Shown here: piece after piece, positions 12,549-22,623 of the stretch
How the letters are laid out: the number at the start of each line of letters is the position of its first letter
How positions within the stretch are numbered: the first letter of the stretch is position 1
Source: Tubulanus polymorphus
Taxonomy: Eukaryota > Nemertea > Palaeonemertea > Tubulaniformes > Tubulanidae
Length of the DNA: 64,000 nt
Reading direction: 5' to 3'
NCBI RefSeq assembly: GCF_964204645.1
Contig: NC_134036.1
Span: 248,001-312,000, forward strand
The notes under the pieces: generated by a model
Databases searched by the model: none
Told to the model about the DNA's origin: nothing
What the model saw: the letters and a program-made list of their open reading frames with translations, nothing else
Position numbers and translations under genes: made by a program

Positions 12549-12568
12549 GCGCCCTCTATAGAGGGCGC
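12549..12568. repeat. Perfect 20-bp palindrome
   Basis: GCGCCCTCTATAGAGGGCGC is self-complementary. A related half-site (CAGAGGGCGCTAGCTGA) lies about 210 bp upstream. Confidence 0.85.
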
Positions 12569-13688
12569 CAGCTGATGGCAAGTCGTGACGACTGCAAGTT
12601 TTACGATTACAAATGAGTAGTAAAAACTAAATGATCACAGCTCTATGGAACAAACCTTACTTGAGCCAATATTTTTTTCAACGTTTCGAAAAAATCCTGA
12701 GATTATCACCTTTTTTAACAAAGCTTTTAAAATTCTATCTTTTCAGATAAAGCGATGTCAATGTGACGCACGCGCAGTGAACGTGTGAAATAATAACTAA
12801 ACGCAAGAACGATAAATGATAAGCAAGTAATGGCAGGTGATAAACAGCAGTCAACGATAAGCAGTCGTTTTTAATACACAATTGCAGAGTATTTCACTGA
12901 CAGACAGACACAGACACAGAGGGAGACCATTGCTTAAATATTTAATAGTAACGTCCGCCTGTTTGATGGCGATGTTGTAGACAGCGGACAGCAACGTGTG
13001 AAATCAGCAAAAAAAAATCAGTCGCAATCACAGCGGAATGTGCTGCTTAATTTCCGCAGTTATCGAGACAAATGATAGCAGAAAAATTGAGGAGTTTGGG
13101 GATTGAATCGAACAAGAAATAGGCTTTAAACCTGGCGATCCTCAGGGTATCAGTTCCGAGTGTAAATCAGGAAAGCTATGATTTGTGATATTTCGATAAA
13201 GTTTTGGAAGTTTTTGACCGAAAGAGATCAGGAGAATACATGATGATCGCAGCGGCGAAATCTTATCGAGATCTCACTGTGTGAGTTGAGTTGATAGATG
13301 ATATTCTAATGAATTGATTGATATCGTGTTCTGAGAATTTCAGTCCTAATGAGACTTGTGGATGTGAACTATATTATCAATAATATAAACTGAAACCAAA
13401 TTCATTTTCGATTATATCATGTTCTATAATCTAGAATGGAACTGTTATATCGCGTGCCCGGTTCAACACAGTTTTATTATCTTTCTACCGTCTGGAGGCA
13501 GATGTGAAGTAACTGAATTCTAACTCCCGGAGAAATCCGAGATTAAACGTTTCAGCGGATTAAAAATTTATTCGCTCTACGAAAACACCTGAATATCGAT
13601 CGAAATGAACCCGGTTCCGTACCGTGAGGTGATTGGTCGATTTTTTTCATAGCTACGCAGGGACGACGGAAGTAGTTTTAACGGCAAA

Positions 13689-16205
13689 ATGCGCCACATA
13701 GGGGGCGTTCAACACTACAACGAACGTTACGACCACACGAAACCGTGGTACAAATCAACGATCATCAGAAAACGCGTAACTAACAATCAGACCGCTGAAC
13801 TACTGCATTATATCTACGATACGCGTGAGACTGGTCTCCGCAACTACAGTCACGGCAACCAGTCCATTATAGCTAATCATTTCCTGACGAAGAAGTTGAC
13901 GTTAGGAGATATGACGACTCGTCACGTGAATTCCAGTCAACCGTTTACAACAATCATCGTCATAGCGAGTATATTTCTATTCGTTACTATAGCAGTAACG
14001 GCCGCCATGGTTATATTTTGTAAAAAGAAAAATACTGTTTTCGTTTTCAATAAATCTGAATTTGCCGACTTCGAAATGGACGAAATGGCCGGAAGTGGAG
14101 CTAGCGATAGCGAGGCTGCCAGGATGTCACCCACTAGCGCCACTAGCGGCCAAACATCGCGTAAGAAAATGACGAAAAGCGCCAGTATTTTGTCCACCGG
14201 AAGTGGAAACCGACGCTCGCAAGAATACGAACTGTTGCCTAGCGGCGCGAACTATTACACCACGGGAGCGGGTCAAGGAGCAGACGGCTTCGAAATCATA
14301 CCAGCTCATTATCATTACTATCCCGAATCAGAATGCGTCAACAACGATTACTGTTGTTACCACGACAACGGTAACTATGGTAAATATATATACGAAACGA
14401 GCGCCGCCGAAAACAGCGCCCCCTCGTGTCAGCAGCATCATCCACTCATTAGAATCGCCAGTCACGTGGGACGGGACTCGTTGCACCTACAGCGAGTATC
14501 AGCAGTTGTTGAGCGACAGAACTGTACAATCGAAAACGAGTTAGCGGACGATATCGACGACGATCGCGCCCTCTATCGGATCCCTAAGCGTTGTAGACAG
14601 AAAATGTCTAAAGGTTTCTATCGAATAACGACCCTTTCCGACGCCGAGTACAGCGATTTCGACAACGGAAGTCCTACTAATAAACTATTGCCTACGTGCA
14701 GTATGGAGTCTGTCTGTTTGTCTACCGGAAGTCCGTCTTTAGGGCGGAAATACAACAGATCGAATTCCGCCGACGAAAACCAGTCGCTTATAAACAGTCG
14801 TAACCGTGACAACAATCGTTTCGGCGGTAGCTATGGTGATATCAGTTTCTCGAAATCGACGAAAGAGTTACAACAGTCAAACAACTCGAATCGCTCCAGT
14901 TTCGACGAAGAAAGTCGACTGTTGCCCCAGCAACAACGTGAACATCCCGACCATAGTCGTACGTCGGTTAGTAACGCTACGGCCGGTGATGACCTCGGTG
15001 ACCGCTGGAAAATTGTTTACGTGAAACAATCATCGAACGGACACCCGTGTCATCATACGTGCAGGTGCGAGTACGTGCCCAAAATAATCCCTAAATGGCC
15101 CACAGGACCCGACACTCAACAGCCTCGGTGCGATTCGTATTCATGTTGTAACTATGAAGGCCATCGTTACGTAGAATTACAACCAAATAAAAATCGCCAT
15201 AGCAACGTCGATGTACGGCGTTACCAGGCAATGCCGTCGCAACTGTCGTCCGATTCTGAAAGTGAAGGTCAAGTGGACGAGAGAGTTATGAACGATTCCG
15301 ATAGGAGGCGCATCGCGGCGATGTTCTGCGTTGAGAAACCCGGGCAGAGAATCCGAAACCGAACCGTCGAGGAGATCAGCTGGTCGGAGAGCCCGAAACG
15401 TAAAAAACTTACGGCGCCCTCTAGCGGACATAAGCAGAGGATGAACTACGAAGAGTTGAGAAATTCGCGTTCGTTCGACAGCGACACCAGGAGTGTATCG
15501 ACAACCTTATCAGAACTATCGACTCAGCAGCAGCAGCAGCAGCAGTCCGCCTCGTACCAGAATCTGGACACGGTCACAATCGGCGGCACGGAACAGAGTA
15601 ACATCGATTGTTGTTACGAGAATAAAAGTGCTTCCAACGATAACAAGGGCGAAAACAATGCAAGCAATCGCGTAGCAACGACGGAAGAGAGCGATCCTCT
15701 ATTGGCAACAATAGTGACCAAACCCTCCTCCTCGTATCGACCGAAAATCAGTGAATTTAGACTTAATCTAAAATCAAATACGAATAAAGATGGCGCTGGC
15801 GTCATTTACGGCAAGTCAAATCGTTCCGAAATACCGACAACAAAGACCCCGTCGCCCGGGCAACTACTGCCCCCACAATCCTCGAAAAATGCGCCAAAAC
15901 ATGTTTCAAAAAAATCACCAACGAAACCGAATAAACCATCGCAACAATCAGGACGGTTAAACAAAACATTCAATCCATCGCAGAAAGTTTTAAAGGCGGA
16001 GTCTTCCCAGAATTCTGCGCTTCGGAGGTTCCGTCTTCCGGTCTCGGAACAGTTATCAAAATCGTGCGCGAAATTAGACGAGGTGGCGCTTCTGAGCCCC
16101 GAGCTGGAGGACAATCCGACAACCGACGCCATTTTAGAGAAACAGAGCCCTCTATTGAGCCCCGAGGGAATCCTCACATTCGACGATGACGTCATACAGG
16201 ATTGA
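13689..16205 (+). CDS. Unrecognised single-pass membrane protein, 838 aa, one long exon
   Basis: I do not recognise the family. The first 87 residues carry four N-glycosylation sequons (N33, N52, N57, N81). Then come a hydrophobic helix (about 88-110) and a CKKK stop-transfer, so the protein is probably N-out/C-in without a cleaved signal peptide. The cytoplasmic tail of about 725 residues is low-complexity and rich in Ser, Asn, Arg and acidic residues, with Tyr/His- and Cys-rich patches and a run of seven Gln at about residue 612, which suggests a disordered scaffold or signalling tail. A pyrimidine tract ending in CATAG (13648-13653) is a plausible splice acceptor, and the frame is open from there to the ATG. 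The long exon may therefore be terminal, with upstream exons adding a 5' UTR or more ectodomain; the start is uncertain. ATTAAA poly(A)-like hexamers lie near 16329. Confidence 0.75.
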   Translation: MRHIGGVQHYNERYDHTKPWYKSTIIRKRVTNNQTAELLHYIYDTRETGLRNYSHGNQSIIANHFLTKKLTLGDMTTRHVNSSQPFTTIIVIASIFLFVTIAVTAAMVIFCKKKNTVFVFNKSEFADFEMDEMAGSGASDSEAARMSPTSATSGQTSRKKMTKSASILSTGSGNRRSQEYELLPSGANYYTTGAGQGADGFEIIPAHYHYYPESECVNNDYCCYHDNGNYGKYIYETSAAENSAPSCQQHHPLIRIASHVGRDSLHLQRVSAVVERQNCTIENELADDIDDDRALYRIPKRCRQKMSKGFYRITTLSDAEYSDFDNGSPTNKLLPTCSMESVCLSTGSPSLGRKYNRSNSADENQSLINSRNRDNNRFGGSYGDISFSKSTKELQQSNNSNRSSFDEESRLLPQQQREHPDHSRTSVSNATAGDDLGDRWKIVYVKQSSNGHPCHHTCRCEYVPKIIPKWPTGPDTQQPRCDSYSCCNYEGHRYVELQPNKNRHSNVDVRRYQAMPSQLSSDSESEGQVDERVMNDSDRRRIAAMFCVEKPGQRIRNRTVEEISWSESPKRKKLTAPSSGHKQRMNYEELRNSRSFDSDTRSVSTTLSELSTQQQQQQQSASYQNLDTVTIGGTEQSNIDCCYENKSASNDNKGENNASNRVATTEESDPLLATIVTKPSSSYRPKISEFRLNLKSNTNKDGAGVIYGKSNRSEIPTTKTPSPGQLLPPQSSKNAPKHVSKKSPTKPNKPSQQSGRLNKTFNPSQKVLKAESSQNSALRRFRLPVSEQLSKSCAKLDEVALLSPELEDNPTTDAILEKQSPLLSPEGILTFDDDVIQD

Positions 16206-16209
16206 ATGC

Positions 16210-16304
16210 ACACCAAACATGGCGAGGGCACCAAATATGGAGAAGTTACCAAATATGGAGAGGGTACCAAATAAGGCGAGGCCACCAAATATGGAGAGGG
16301 TATT
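16210..16304. repeat. 18-bp tandem repeat directly after the stop codon
   Basis: About five copies of CACCAAATATGGAGAGGG with single-base changes, in the presumed 3' UTR of the 838-aa gene. The minus-strand frame through it (SPYLVP repeats) is not taken as a gene. Confidence 0.85.
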
Positions 16305-16399
16305 TTGTAAGATGATACAGTATTTGTTATTAAAGGCTTTTCATTTCATGTCGAGAAAATCGTCATTAAAAATTATATTAAACTATGAGAAAAAATGTT

Positions 16400-17904
16400 G
16401 AATCGCTAGTTCGTGTTGAATTTATCGTTTCCAATGGTTTATGAGGATTACATACGCTAGATGGCGTTGAAGTGAAGATCGACTAGAAAAGAAACGCCTG
16501 TCTTCGTCGTCATGGTGAGAGCAAGAATGAAAGTGACAATGAACAGGGCCTTGTTCCATAGTCATGGCATAGACTTAAGACGAATTTAAGACCATCTAAG
16601 TTCTATAACCAATGTAACAACTTAAGACCAGTCTTAAAATTTAAGACCATAGTCTCTCAACTGAGGAACCGGCCCCTGGTCTTCATTGACAGAACAAATG
16701 ACGAATGATATATAAATCCTAATATTTAAATTCACTTTCTGTCATTCTTTACCAATCAATAAAAGAAATTCGTTTAAGTTTCTCAGACTTTTAAAGTAAT
16801 GGATGAACCCGATTGAAAGCGAAATCGAACGAAAACTTTTGGGGAAATAATTTCGGCAAAATACTTCGAAAAGGAAGTAATTACCTTCTCGCAAACGATT
16901 CCAATAGATTTCGTTAGACATGAATAAGAAATAAATGATAGCCAGACAGATATAAGGCATGACGCTAAAATAAAATGATATCTTGTTTCTCCTAATCGGC
17001 TGGGTCACTTATATAAACTGCAATGAAATTTGTAATCAGTTCATTTCTATAACTGCCGGGTCTCTTATTGTTAGCTTGATCATGAATTGAAAACAAATAG
17101 TAAAGTACAGGGTAGATAGGCGGCCGGGTCGACATTTAAACTCAGCAGAAATGAACTTTTTGAAATCAATTTCTTAAGCCCTCTGAATTCAGTGTTAATG
17201 AGTAAGACCCACTGATGACTCGATTAACCTCCATAGTTCCTTAACCTTCCTTAGTAACATCTATATCATGTTATTTTCGCTTTTCTGATGAAATCTATTC
17301 AAAACTTGGAAACTGCCAGAGAAAATTCTTAATTATCATCGACCTGTTGGCTTTGGTGAGAAATAAAGTTTTATCCCGAAATTAAAAGTGAAACTATATT
17401 TATTTCTATAATCAGAAATTATTGCAACATTTGGTATTTTCTCTATGAATACGTAGTTGTCTGCGAAATGAGCCACCGGTTCAGCGCTGTCGTCTGCCTG
17501 TGTGTGAATAAACCTCTCAGGACCGAACGACATTCTTAGAATTTATTACACTTTCTTGTTTGTTTCTTTACAACGGGTTTCGCTTGAGTGATCCTGACAA
17601 AAACAAGCACTGCCCTGCATACAACCCTGCACACCCTATACACTATACTACCTACACACTATATGGAAATATATATAATAGTATCTGATTTTAATTGCAG
17701 TAAACATATTAAAACATTTTCAAAGAATTTCAATTTCAGAGCGCACGGACGTACATTTAGGAGAAAAAATTCCGCACGGAACAAGAGCTATTTATTGAAG
17801 TCAAAACGATTTCTACAAGAATTGGATTATTTGTCCTACTTTCTGGGGATTTATATAAATCAAGAATTGCAGGCGTCATCCGATTTTAAAAAGGACGTGT
17901 GAAA
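16400..17904. other. Intergenic spacer
   Basis: Lies between the 838-aa gene and Ly6-1. It holds one foldback element (16549-16680); short frames on both strands lack family motifs. The Ly6-1 promoter and 5' UTR should lie in the last few hundred bases, but no core motif could be assigned. Confidence 0.5.
16549..16680. mobile_element. Foldback element, CTTAAGACCA family
   Basis: The outer ends GGGCCTTGTTCC and GGAACCGGCCCC are imperfect inverted copies. The interior repeats TTAAGACCA and TTCTATAACCAAT(G/C)TAAC. Related sequence recurs at 49430-49680 and, shorter, near 19455-19515 and 21600-21640. Confidence 0.55.
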
Positions 17905-20781
17905 ATGGCGTCACAAACCCAGATATATATTCTTGTTTTGTTCGGTGTTTGTTGCATTGGTAAGTAATGCATGTAATTTATATTCCGAAATATCTTATCA
18001 TTTTAGATTTAACAAACGAATTCAGATTTTAACAAATATAAGATCGAAATAAATATCTTCGTGTGTTGATATATATTTCGAACGTTTGAATTAACTTTCA
18101 TTCAAATTTGAAAAAATCAGTGTAAATTCATGCAAAGTAACATATTTTTATTGTTAGCCTTGGTCCAATTTTGTGGACAAATTTTATTTAAATCTTTAGT
18201 TAAGCCAATTATATTTTGATTCATGTTTTCAATGAGGACAATAATAATTCAAACTTTATGCTTTGGAATGGTTTTTACCTGAAATAGTATTGAAAACTAT
18301 TTTAAATCAGCTCTTAAAATCTTTTTAAAATTCAAGCTTATGACTAGCCACACTTTTTCTTTTGTCCAAGTAGCAGCTATATCGTTCTATGTATCAATAT
18401 TTCGGCAGTATTTAATAGAGCAATCTACAGCTTTCAGGCTCTGGATGAGTCCTTCATAGTTCATCTAAATATTTTGTAAGAGAAATTGTAATTATGTCCT
18501 ATGAAAATAAAATCAATCTATCCGAATGAATAGAGGCACCAAATACGGTAAAAATGATAATTATGATTAATATTATCATCAAGGACATCAGTTTTAAGCC
18601 AATATGAAAAATTGTTATTGAAATTTTGTTGTTGTTCTAGTTGGTATAGTCGGGCAAGAAGAGAACAGAGGTGACGGAAGACAATGGAAACGATGTTATC
18701 AATGTTACCACGAGAGACGTAATCAGTACGACGCCAGCTACTATTTCAATTTAGAATATGGATACATGAAAAGGTAAAAAAATTCACCTACCTTCAAATC
18801 CTAATCCATCTTCTTAATTCTAATCTTCCATTTATTCCTTTAATTAGCTAAATCCTCCTTAATTAAAATCATTGTTTGTCCCATTCCTCATAAATCCTCC
18901 TATATTTGAATATGTTCCTTGAAATTGTCATTCCTTAAAATCGCTACCTCTCTCTGTCCATGTACCTCGCTACCTCTCTCTGTCCATGTACCTCGCTACC
19001 TCTCTCTGTCCATGTACCTCGCTACCTCTCTCTGTCCATGTACCTCGCTACCTCTCTCTGTCCATGTACCTCGCTACCTCTCTCTGTCCATGTACCTCGC
19101 TACCTCTCTCTGTCCATGTACCTCGCTACCTCTCTCTGTCCATGTACCTCGCTACCTCTCTCTGTCCATGTACCTCGCTACCTCTCTCTGTCCATGTACC
19201 TCGCTACCTCTCTCTGTCCATGTACCTCGCTACCTCTCTCTGTCCATGTACCTCGCTACCTCTCTCTGTCCATGTACCTCATATACTAAAACGTGTATGA
19301 ATGTATGAATGTATGAATGTATATGTCTGACCTGTCCAGCCATCTGTAGAAAATCCGATCTGACCTTGATCCAAATTTCTTTCTACAGACCCCCAAAACC
19401 GTATTGAGACCATCATTCAATGTTAATCCTCATGATCCAGGTTACAGTTTCACAGTCCTGGCTAGATTTAATACCAGTCTTAATTCAATAACCGATCTAA
19501 CAACTTAAGTCTAGTGTATTTAGCAAGGCCAATTTTGGTTACGATATGGACGTTATATATTTTCTAACATGTGCTGCTAAACACGCATACATACATTTCC
19601 TAAATATGTATTCAAAAAATCTTCATTTCTAACTACAATTCATATTCGAAATATATAATCTATTTCTAAATCTATACTTATTATTATCACGTCACTCATC
19701 AATTAGTATCATTAGTATTATCAACTATCTCTAATTAGTATCAGTCTGTTGTCTTTTCATTGACTCTTGACTTGTTCACCTGATGCTTCTATACACTAGT
19801 AGCGAAAGCTAGTGCGTCAAATAAATAGTTAAACTATATAATACTACTCGTCTCGTTACTTATTCTGAACCCGGTTAACACGAGGCTACTCTACACATTT
19901 TTCTACCAGGGTTCTATATAGGTTGACTATTTTTGACAAGTTTTGATACTAATGTATAGAAGCCTCATCAGGTGAATCGAATATAAAAATGAATAGTTAA
20001 CATATTTAGTACTATTTGTCTCGGTGTTTATTCTAATAGGCTAATCTACAACAGGCTAATCTACGAATCTTTAAATCTATACTTGTAGGGCGGTTGACGG
20101 GGCGTCGTTTCGGGGTGGAATTCCTTATCACGGGTTTTGTACACCGAATCGTACCTACTCAATTAATGGAGTATTACAGGACTATCTGCCTTCTTCACTG
20201 GAGAAAACATGTTCCAGAGACTGGTACTGCGTGGTAGGCATTCTTTGAAACTATCAATGCATTCATTTAAAGAACTCTCAGCGTCTTACAATTTGGGACG
20301 TTCATTAGCATATATATTTGCATATGCGAATTAAGTTTGAAAATTAAATTTGGTACTTTCATTAGCATACGTATTTGCATATGCAAAGTAAGTTTGAAAA
20401 TTAAATTTGGGAATTTCATCAGCATAATGTTTTGCATAAACGAATTATGTTTGAGAATTTTGAGTCGGTTATTCAAATTTTAGACCTTCATTTGCATAAA
20501 TTTCGAATATGCAAATTTCTTATGAGAGCGTAATTTATTCATATTTCCAGAAAGATTTAGTGGAATTGAATTACAGGAACTACTTTGTGGTGCGGCAGTG
20601 TCGACAGCAGTGTCGCGAGAGATGGAAAACTCTGGCAGACGGTACGAAACTCATCCGGGAATGTTGCGAAGATGATCTATGCAATAGTGGTCGTGACGTC
20701 ACGTCTTCTCGCGTGAGCGTCACCATTTTCGGAGCCTTAGCTTGCGTGGTGACGTCATTATTGCGTAAAATACAATTCTGA
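17905..20781 (+). CDS. Ly6/uPAR-like three-finger protein (Ly6-1), 187 aa, 4 exons
   Basis: Exons are 17905-17959, 18641-18773, 20089-20233 and 20551-20781; phases 1, 2 and 0 join without a stop. Exon 1 is a signal peptide (MASQTQIYILVLFGVCCIG). The mature part has ten cysteines: CYQC at the start, then FC, TC and YC, a CRQQC pair, and the family-defining end CCEDDLCN. The C-terminus is a hydrophobic stretch (about VTIFGALACVVTSLL), as in a GPI-attachment signal. Members are usually small extracellular, membrane-tethered modulators; the ligand is unknown. Exon 1 has the same length and phase as in Ly6-2 at the right end, so the two genes are old relatives. Intron 2 carries a 26-bp minisatellite and intron 3 a 57-bp repeat. 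Confidence 0.85.
18942..19280 (+). repeat. 26-bp minisatellite, 13 copies, in Ly6-1 intron 2
   Basis: Thirteen almost identical units containing TCGCTACCTCTCTCTGTCC. Because 26 is not a multiple of 3, all three frames are read in turn and stay open, giving spurious ORFs. The unit is pyrimidine-rich on the plus strand. Confidence 0.95.
19775..19976. mobile_element. Foldback element in Ly6-1 intron 2
   Basis: The left arm 19775-19801 and right arm 19947-19976 are inverted copies (TTCACCTGATG, then CTTCTATACA) that differ by a 3-base gap and one base. The interior is about 145 bp of AT-rich non-coding sequence. Confidence 0.55.
20301..20510 (+). repeat. 57-bp repeat with octamer-like ATTTGCAT sites in Ly6-1 intron 3
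   Basis: Three and a half units at a 57-bp spacing, each starting near TTCATTAGCATA and containing ATTTGCATATGC or a variant. ATTTGCAT is the POU/octamer core in reverse, so several potential sites are clustered close to exon 4. Confidence 0.75.
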
Positions 20782-21016
20782 TGACGCAATGAACATTTTT
20801 CGATTACGTCATAGTTTTATGCACAGATCTTGAAGAAATATTTATTCATATTATTAGCTGTAATTATGTAAATTTAGTTGAGAAAAGTTTATTTTTGGAA
20901 ATTTTCTTTTACCACAAAAAATGTTTAGGTTTGGACCAAAGCTTTTAAAACATGTGTACAATTCATATACACGCCACTGTTTATACATTAAACACACGTA
21001 TATAACACGCGTAACA

Positions 21017-21500
21017 CTGTGAAAATGATACAGTAATTTCGATGTCGACAGATTTTGGAGTTCACTATGAGAAAACTGGACTCGTGCGAACAGACACTAT
21101 CAGCGCAAACAGTACTGCAATAAGCGACCCCTTGTGGGTGAAAGAAGAGTTACAGTAACTGCCACTCAAAGAACACTTAATCGGATCATTAACTTATGTA
21201 TTGAGATTCAAGGTCACACGACTGTTTTTTCTGTTAAATGATCTCAAGTATATTACATGTACATGTATTATCAACTATATATTTTATATGTACAATTATC
21301 AAAATTAGTGTTATCCCCACGAGGTAACTAGCTTCGCTTCATTTTTCAAAATTGACCGATATTTTACATCTTCCAATAAAGCTTGAAACTTGATGAAATA
21401 AAATGTCGACAAAACAAAATAGTTTTTGTATCAAAAATGATTTTATTTTATTTCATTTCGAGCGGAAATCAATGGATTCGATTTAGCAGAATTGTTTTGG
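21017..21500 (-). pseudogene. Relic of Ly6-2 last exon plus 3' end of the astacin-like gene
   Basis: 21060-21167 matches, on the minus strand, the 3' half of Ly6-2 exon 4 (Cys-Asn region and hydrophobic tail). The remaining exon and the splice acceptor are missing. From there to 21500 it matches the segment at 46148-46475, including the last codons and stop of the astacin-like gene (QFC-stop, around 21483-21500). It is therefore a copy of the 3' flank of the later locus, left when the array expanded. It is not expressible as a protein. Confidence 0.75.
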
Positions 21501-21979
21501 ACAAAATGTTGCCTTCGTTTTGCAGAATTTGACCTTTTCACACTTTTTTCGACAACGTTTTGCCCTTTTTGACAGTGTAAATAATTGGAACGCCTATAAT
21601 GTTCAGGGCTGGTTTCATAGTCATGGCTTAGACCTAAGGCCACGCAATTGTCGCTGTAGTTCGAGCCCCAGTTCCAAGATGGCCGACACTGTGAAATACG
21701 TTACTATAGTGCGTTCGGTTATTAGTTCTGACCACTATAGTCGACTAGATACGAAAACCGAAGTTGGCCCTGTAGTGACGTCACACCTGACGCTGATCTC
21801 TCGGGAAGAGTTTGTAACGTCGTGTATTTTAATATATATTTTTTGATTCAATAGATTATCGGTTTTTAATATTTCTAATCTATAAACAGTGGATTCGTAT
21901 TCTATCGTTCTCCATCCACGTTTGATTGTAGCTATTCTACCCACGTGACAGACTGAGGTTGTTTTCAGAACTTTCAAAA

Positions 21980-22340
21980 TTCATTTTCTCAATAATGATT
22001 TTGTTTTTCTTTCGGTGCACCAGGGGGCGGGGGGAGAGGAGCGTTTATCTACAGTATCGAATCTTTACAAATACAAGTCGTATTTCAACGAGCTTCTCAA
22101 ACCCTGAGACTATGAAATGATCGGTGCCACTCTGTAATAAAACAACTAAGGAACCGGTTCGTGTAGAGTCTATATCTAACCGTGAGTTATCTTGGGGATT
22201 CCCCGAACGGTATTTATTGAACATTCCTAAATCATGAATTTACCTGGTTGTCAATACTGAACGTATACGATACCGATACCGATATTGAGTTGGAAATCAT
22301 CGATAAAAAATCAAGTGTGTTTAAAACTTTCCATGATGAG
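21980..22340 (+). repeat. Upstream block shared by RPTP-1 and RPTP-3
   Basis: From about 22080 the sequence runs closely parallel to 49090-49345, with weaker similarity before that. It includes an AGAGTCTATATCTAACCGTG stretch, CCCCGAACGGTATTTATTG and a GATACCGATACCGATATTG run. It is non-coding and marks the left boundary of the duplicated RPTP unit. Confidence 0.7.
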
Positions 22341-22435
22341 TTCATTACGAATTCTAGATATTTTAAGATTTAAATAAATATGTGCTCACATTGTTAGGAT
22401 GGTCTTACAAATGTTTATGTCATTTTGCACTCGAT

Positions 22436-22623
22436 AGTCGTGGTGCATTTGATTTAACTTTATTCCAACATTAAAAAACGACTTTATCATAATTCCTTTA
22501 GAGCCGATATTCAAACTGCCAAAAATAAACTTTCACTAGGTCATGAATTGATATTGCAGGACGATTTAATAGATAAAACATATATGAAAACGTGTTTTGT
22601 ATATAGGGTTGAATTGTGGTAAA
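22436..22623 (+). promoter_or_regulatory. Conserved proximal upstream region of RPTP-1
   Basis: The roughly 190 bp before the ATG is kept in all three paralogs (compare 34917-35121 and 49900-50095), with blocks TTCAAACTGCC, AAACATATATGAAAACGTGT and GTATATAGGG just before the start codon. Conservation across copies whose introns differ suggests promoter and 5' UTR. No transcription start can be fixed. Confidence 0.5.

Larger units (their letters stand above)
115..13653. other. Long gene-poor region with repeats
   Basis: No exon could be supported here on either strand. Open frames are short, without family motifs or convincing splice sites, and several are simply translations of tandem repeats. 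What the stretch does hold is annotated separately: paired hairpins, minisatellites, a purine-strand array, foldback elements with GGGCCCAGTT-like ends and a tRNA-like element. Distant upstream exons or regulatory DNA of the 838-aa gene could lie here unseen. Confidence 0.5.

Noticed and set aside
18919..19308. Three plus-strand frames of 104-129 codons (LSLSMYLATSLCPC repeats)
   Set aside because: 26-bp repeat read in all frames inside a Ly6-1 intron.
21670..21846. Plus-strand frame starting MADTVKYVTIVRSV, faintly like part of an Ig-type domain
   Set aside because: Short, follows a foldback-like segment, no second exon or conserved Cys pair; cannot be told from chance.
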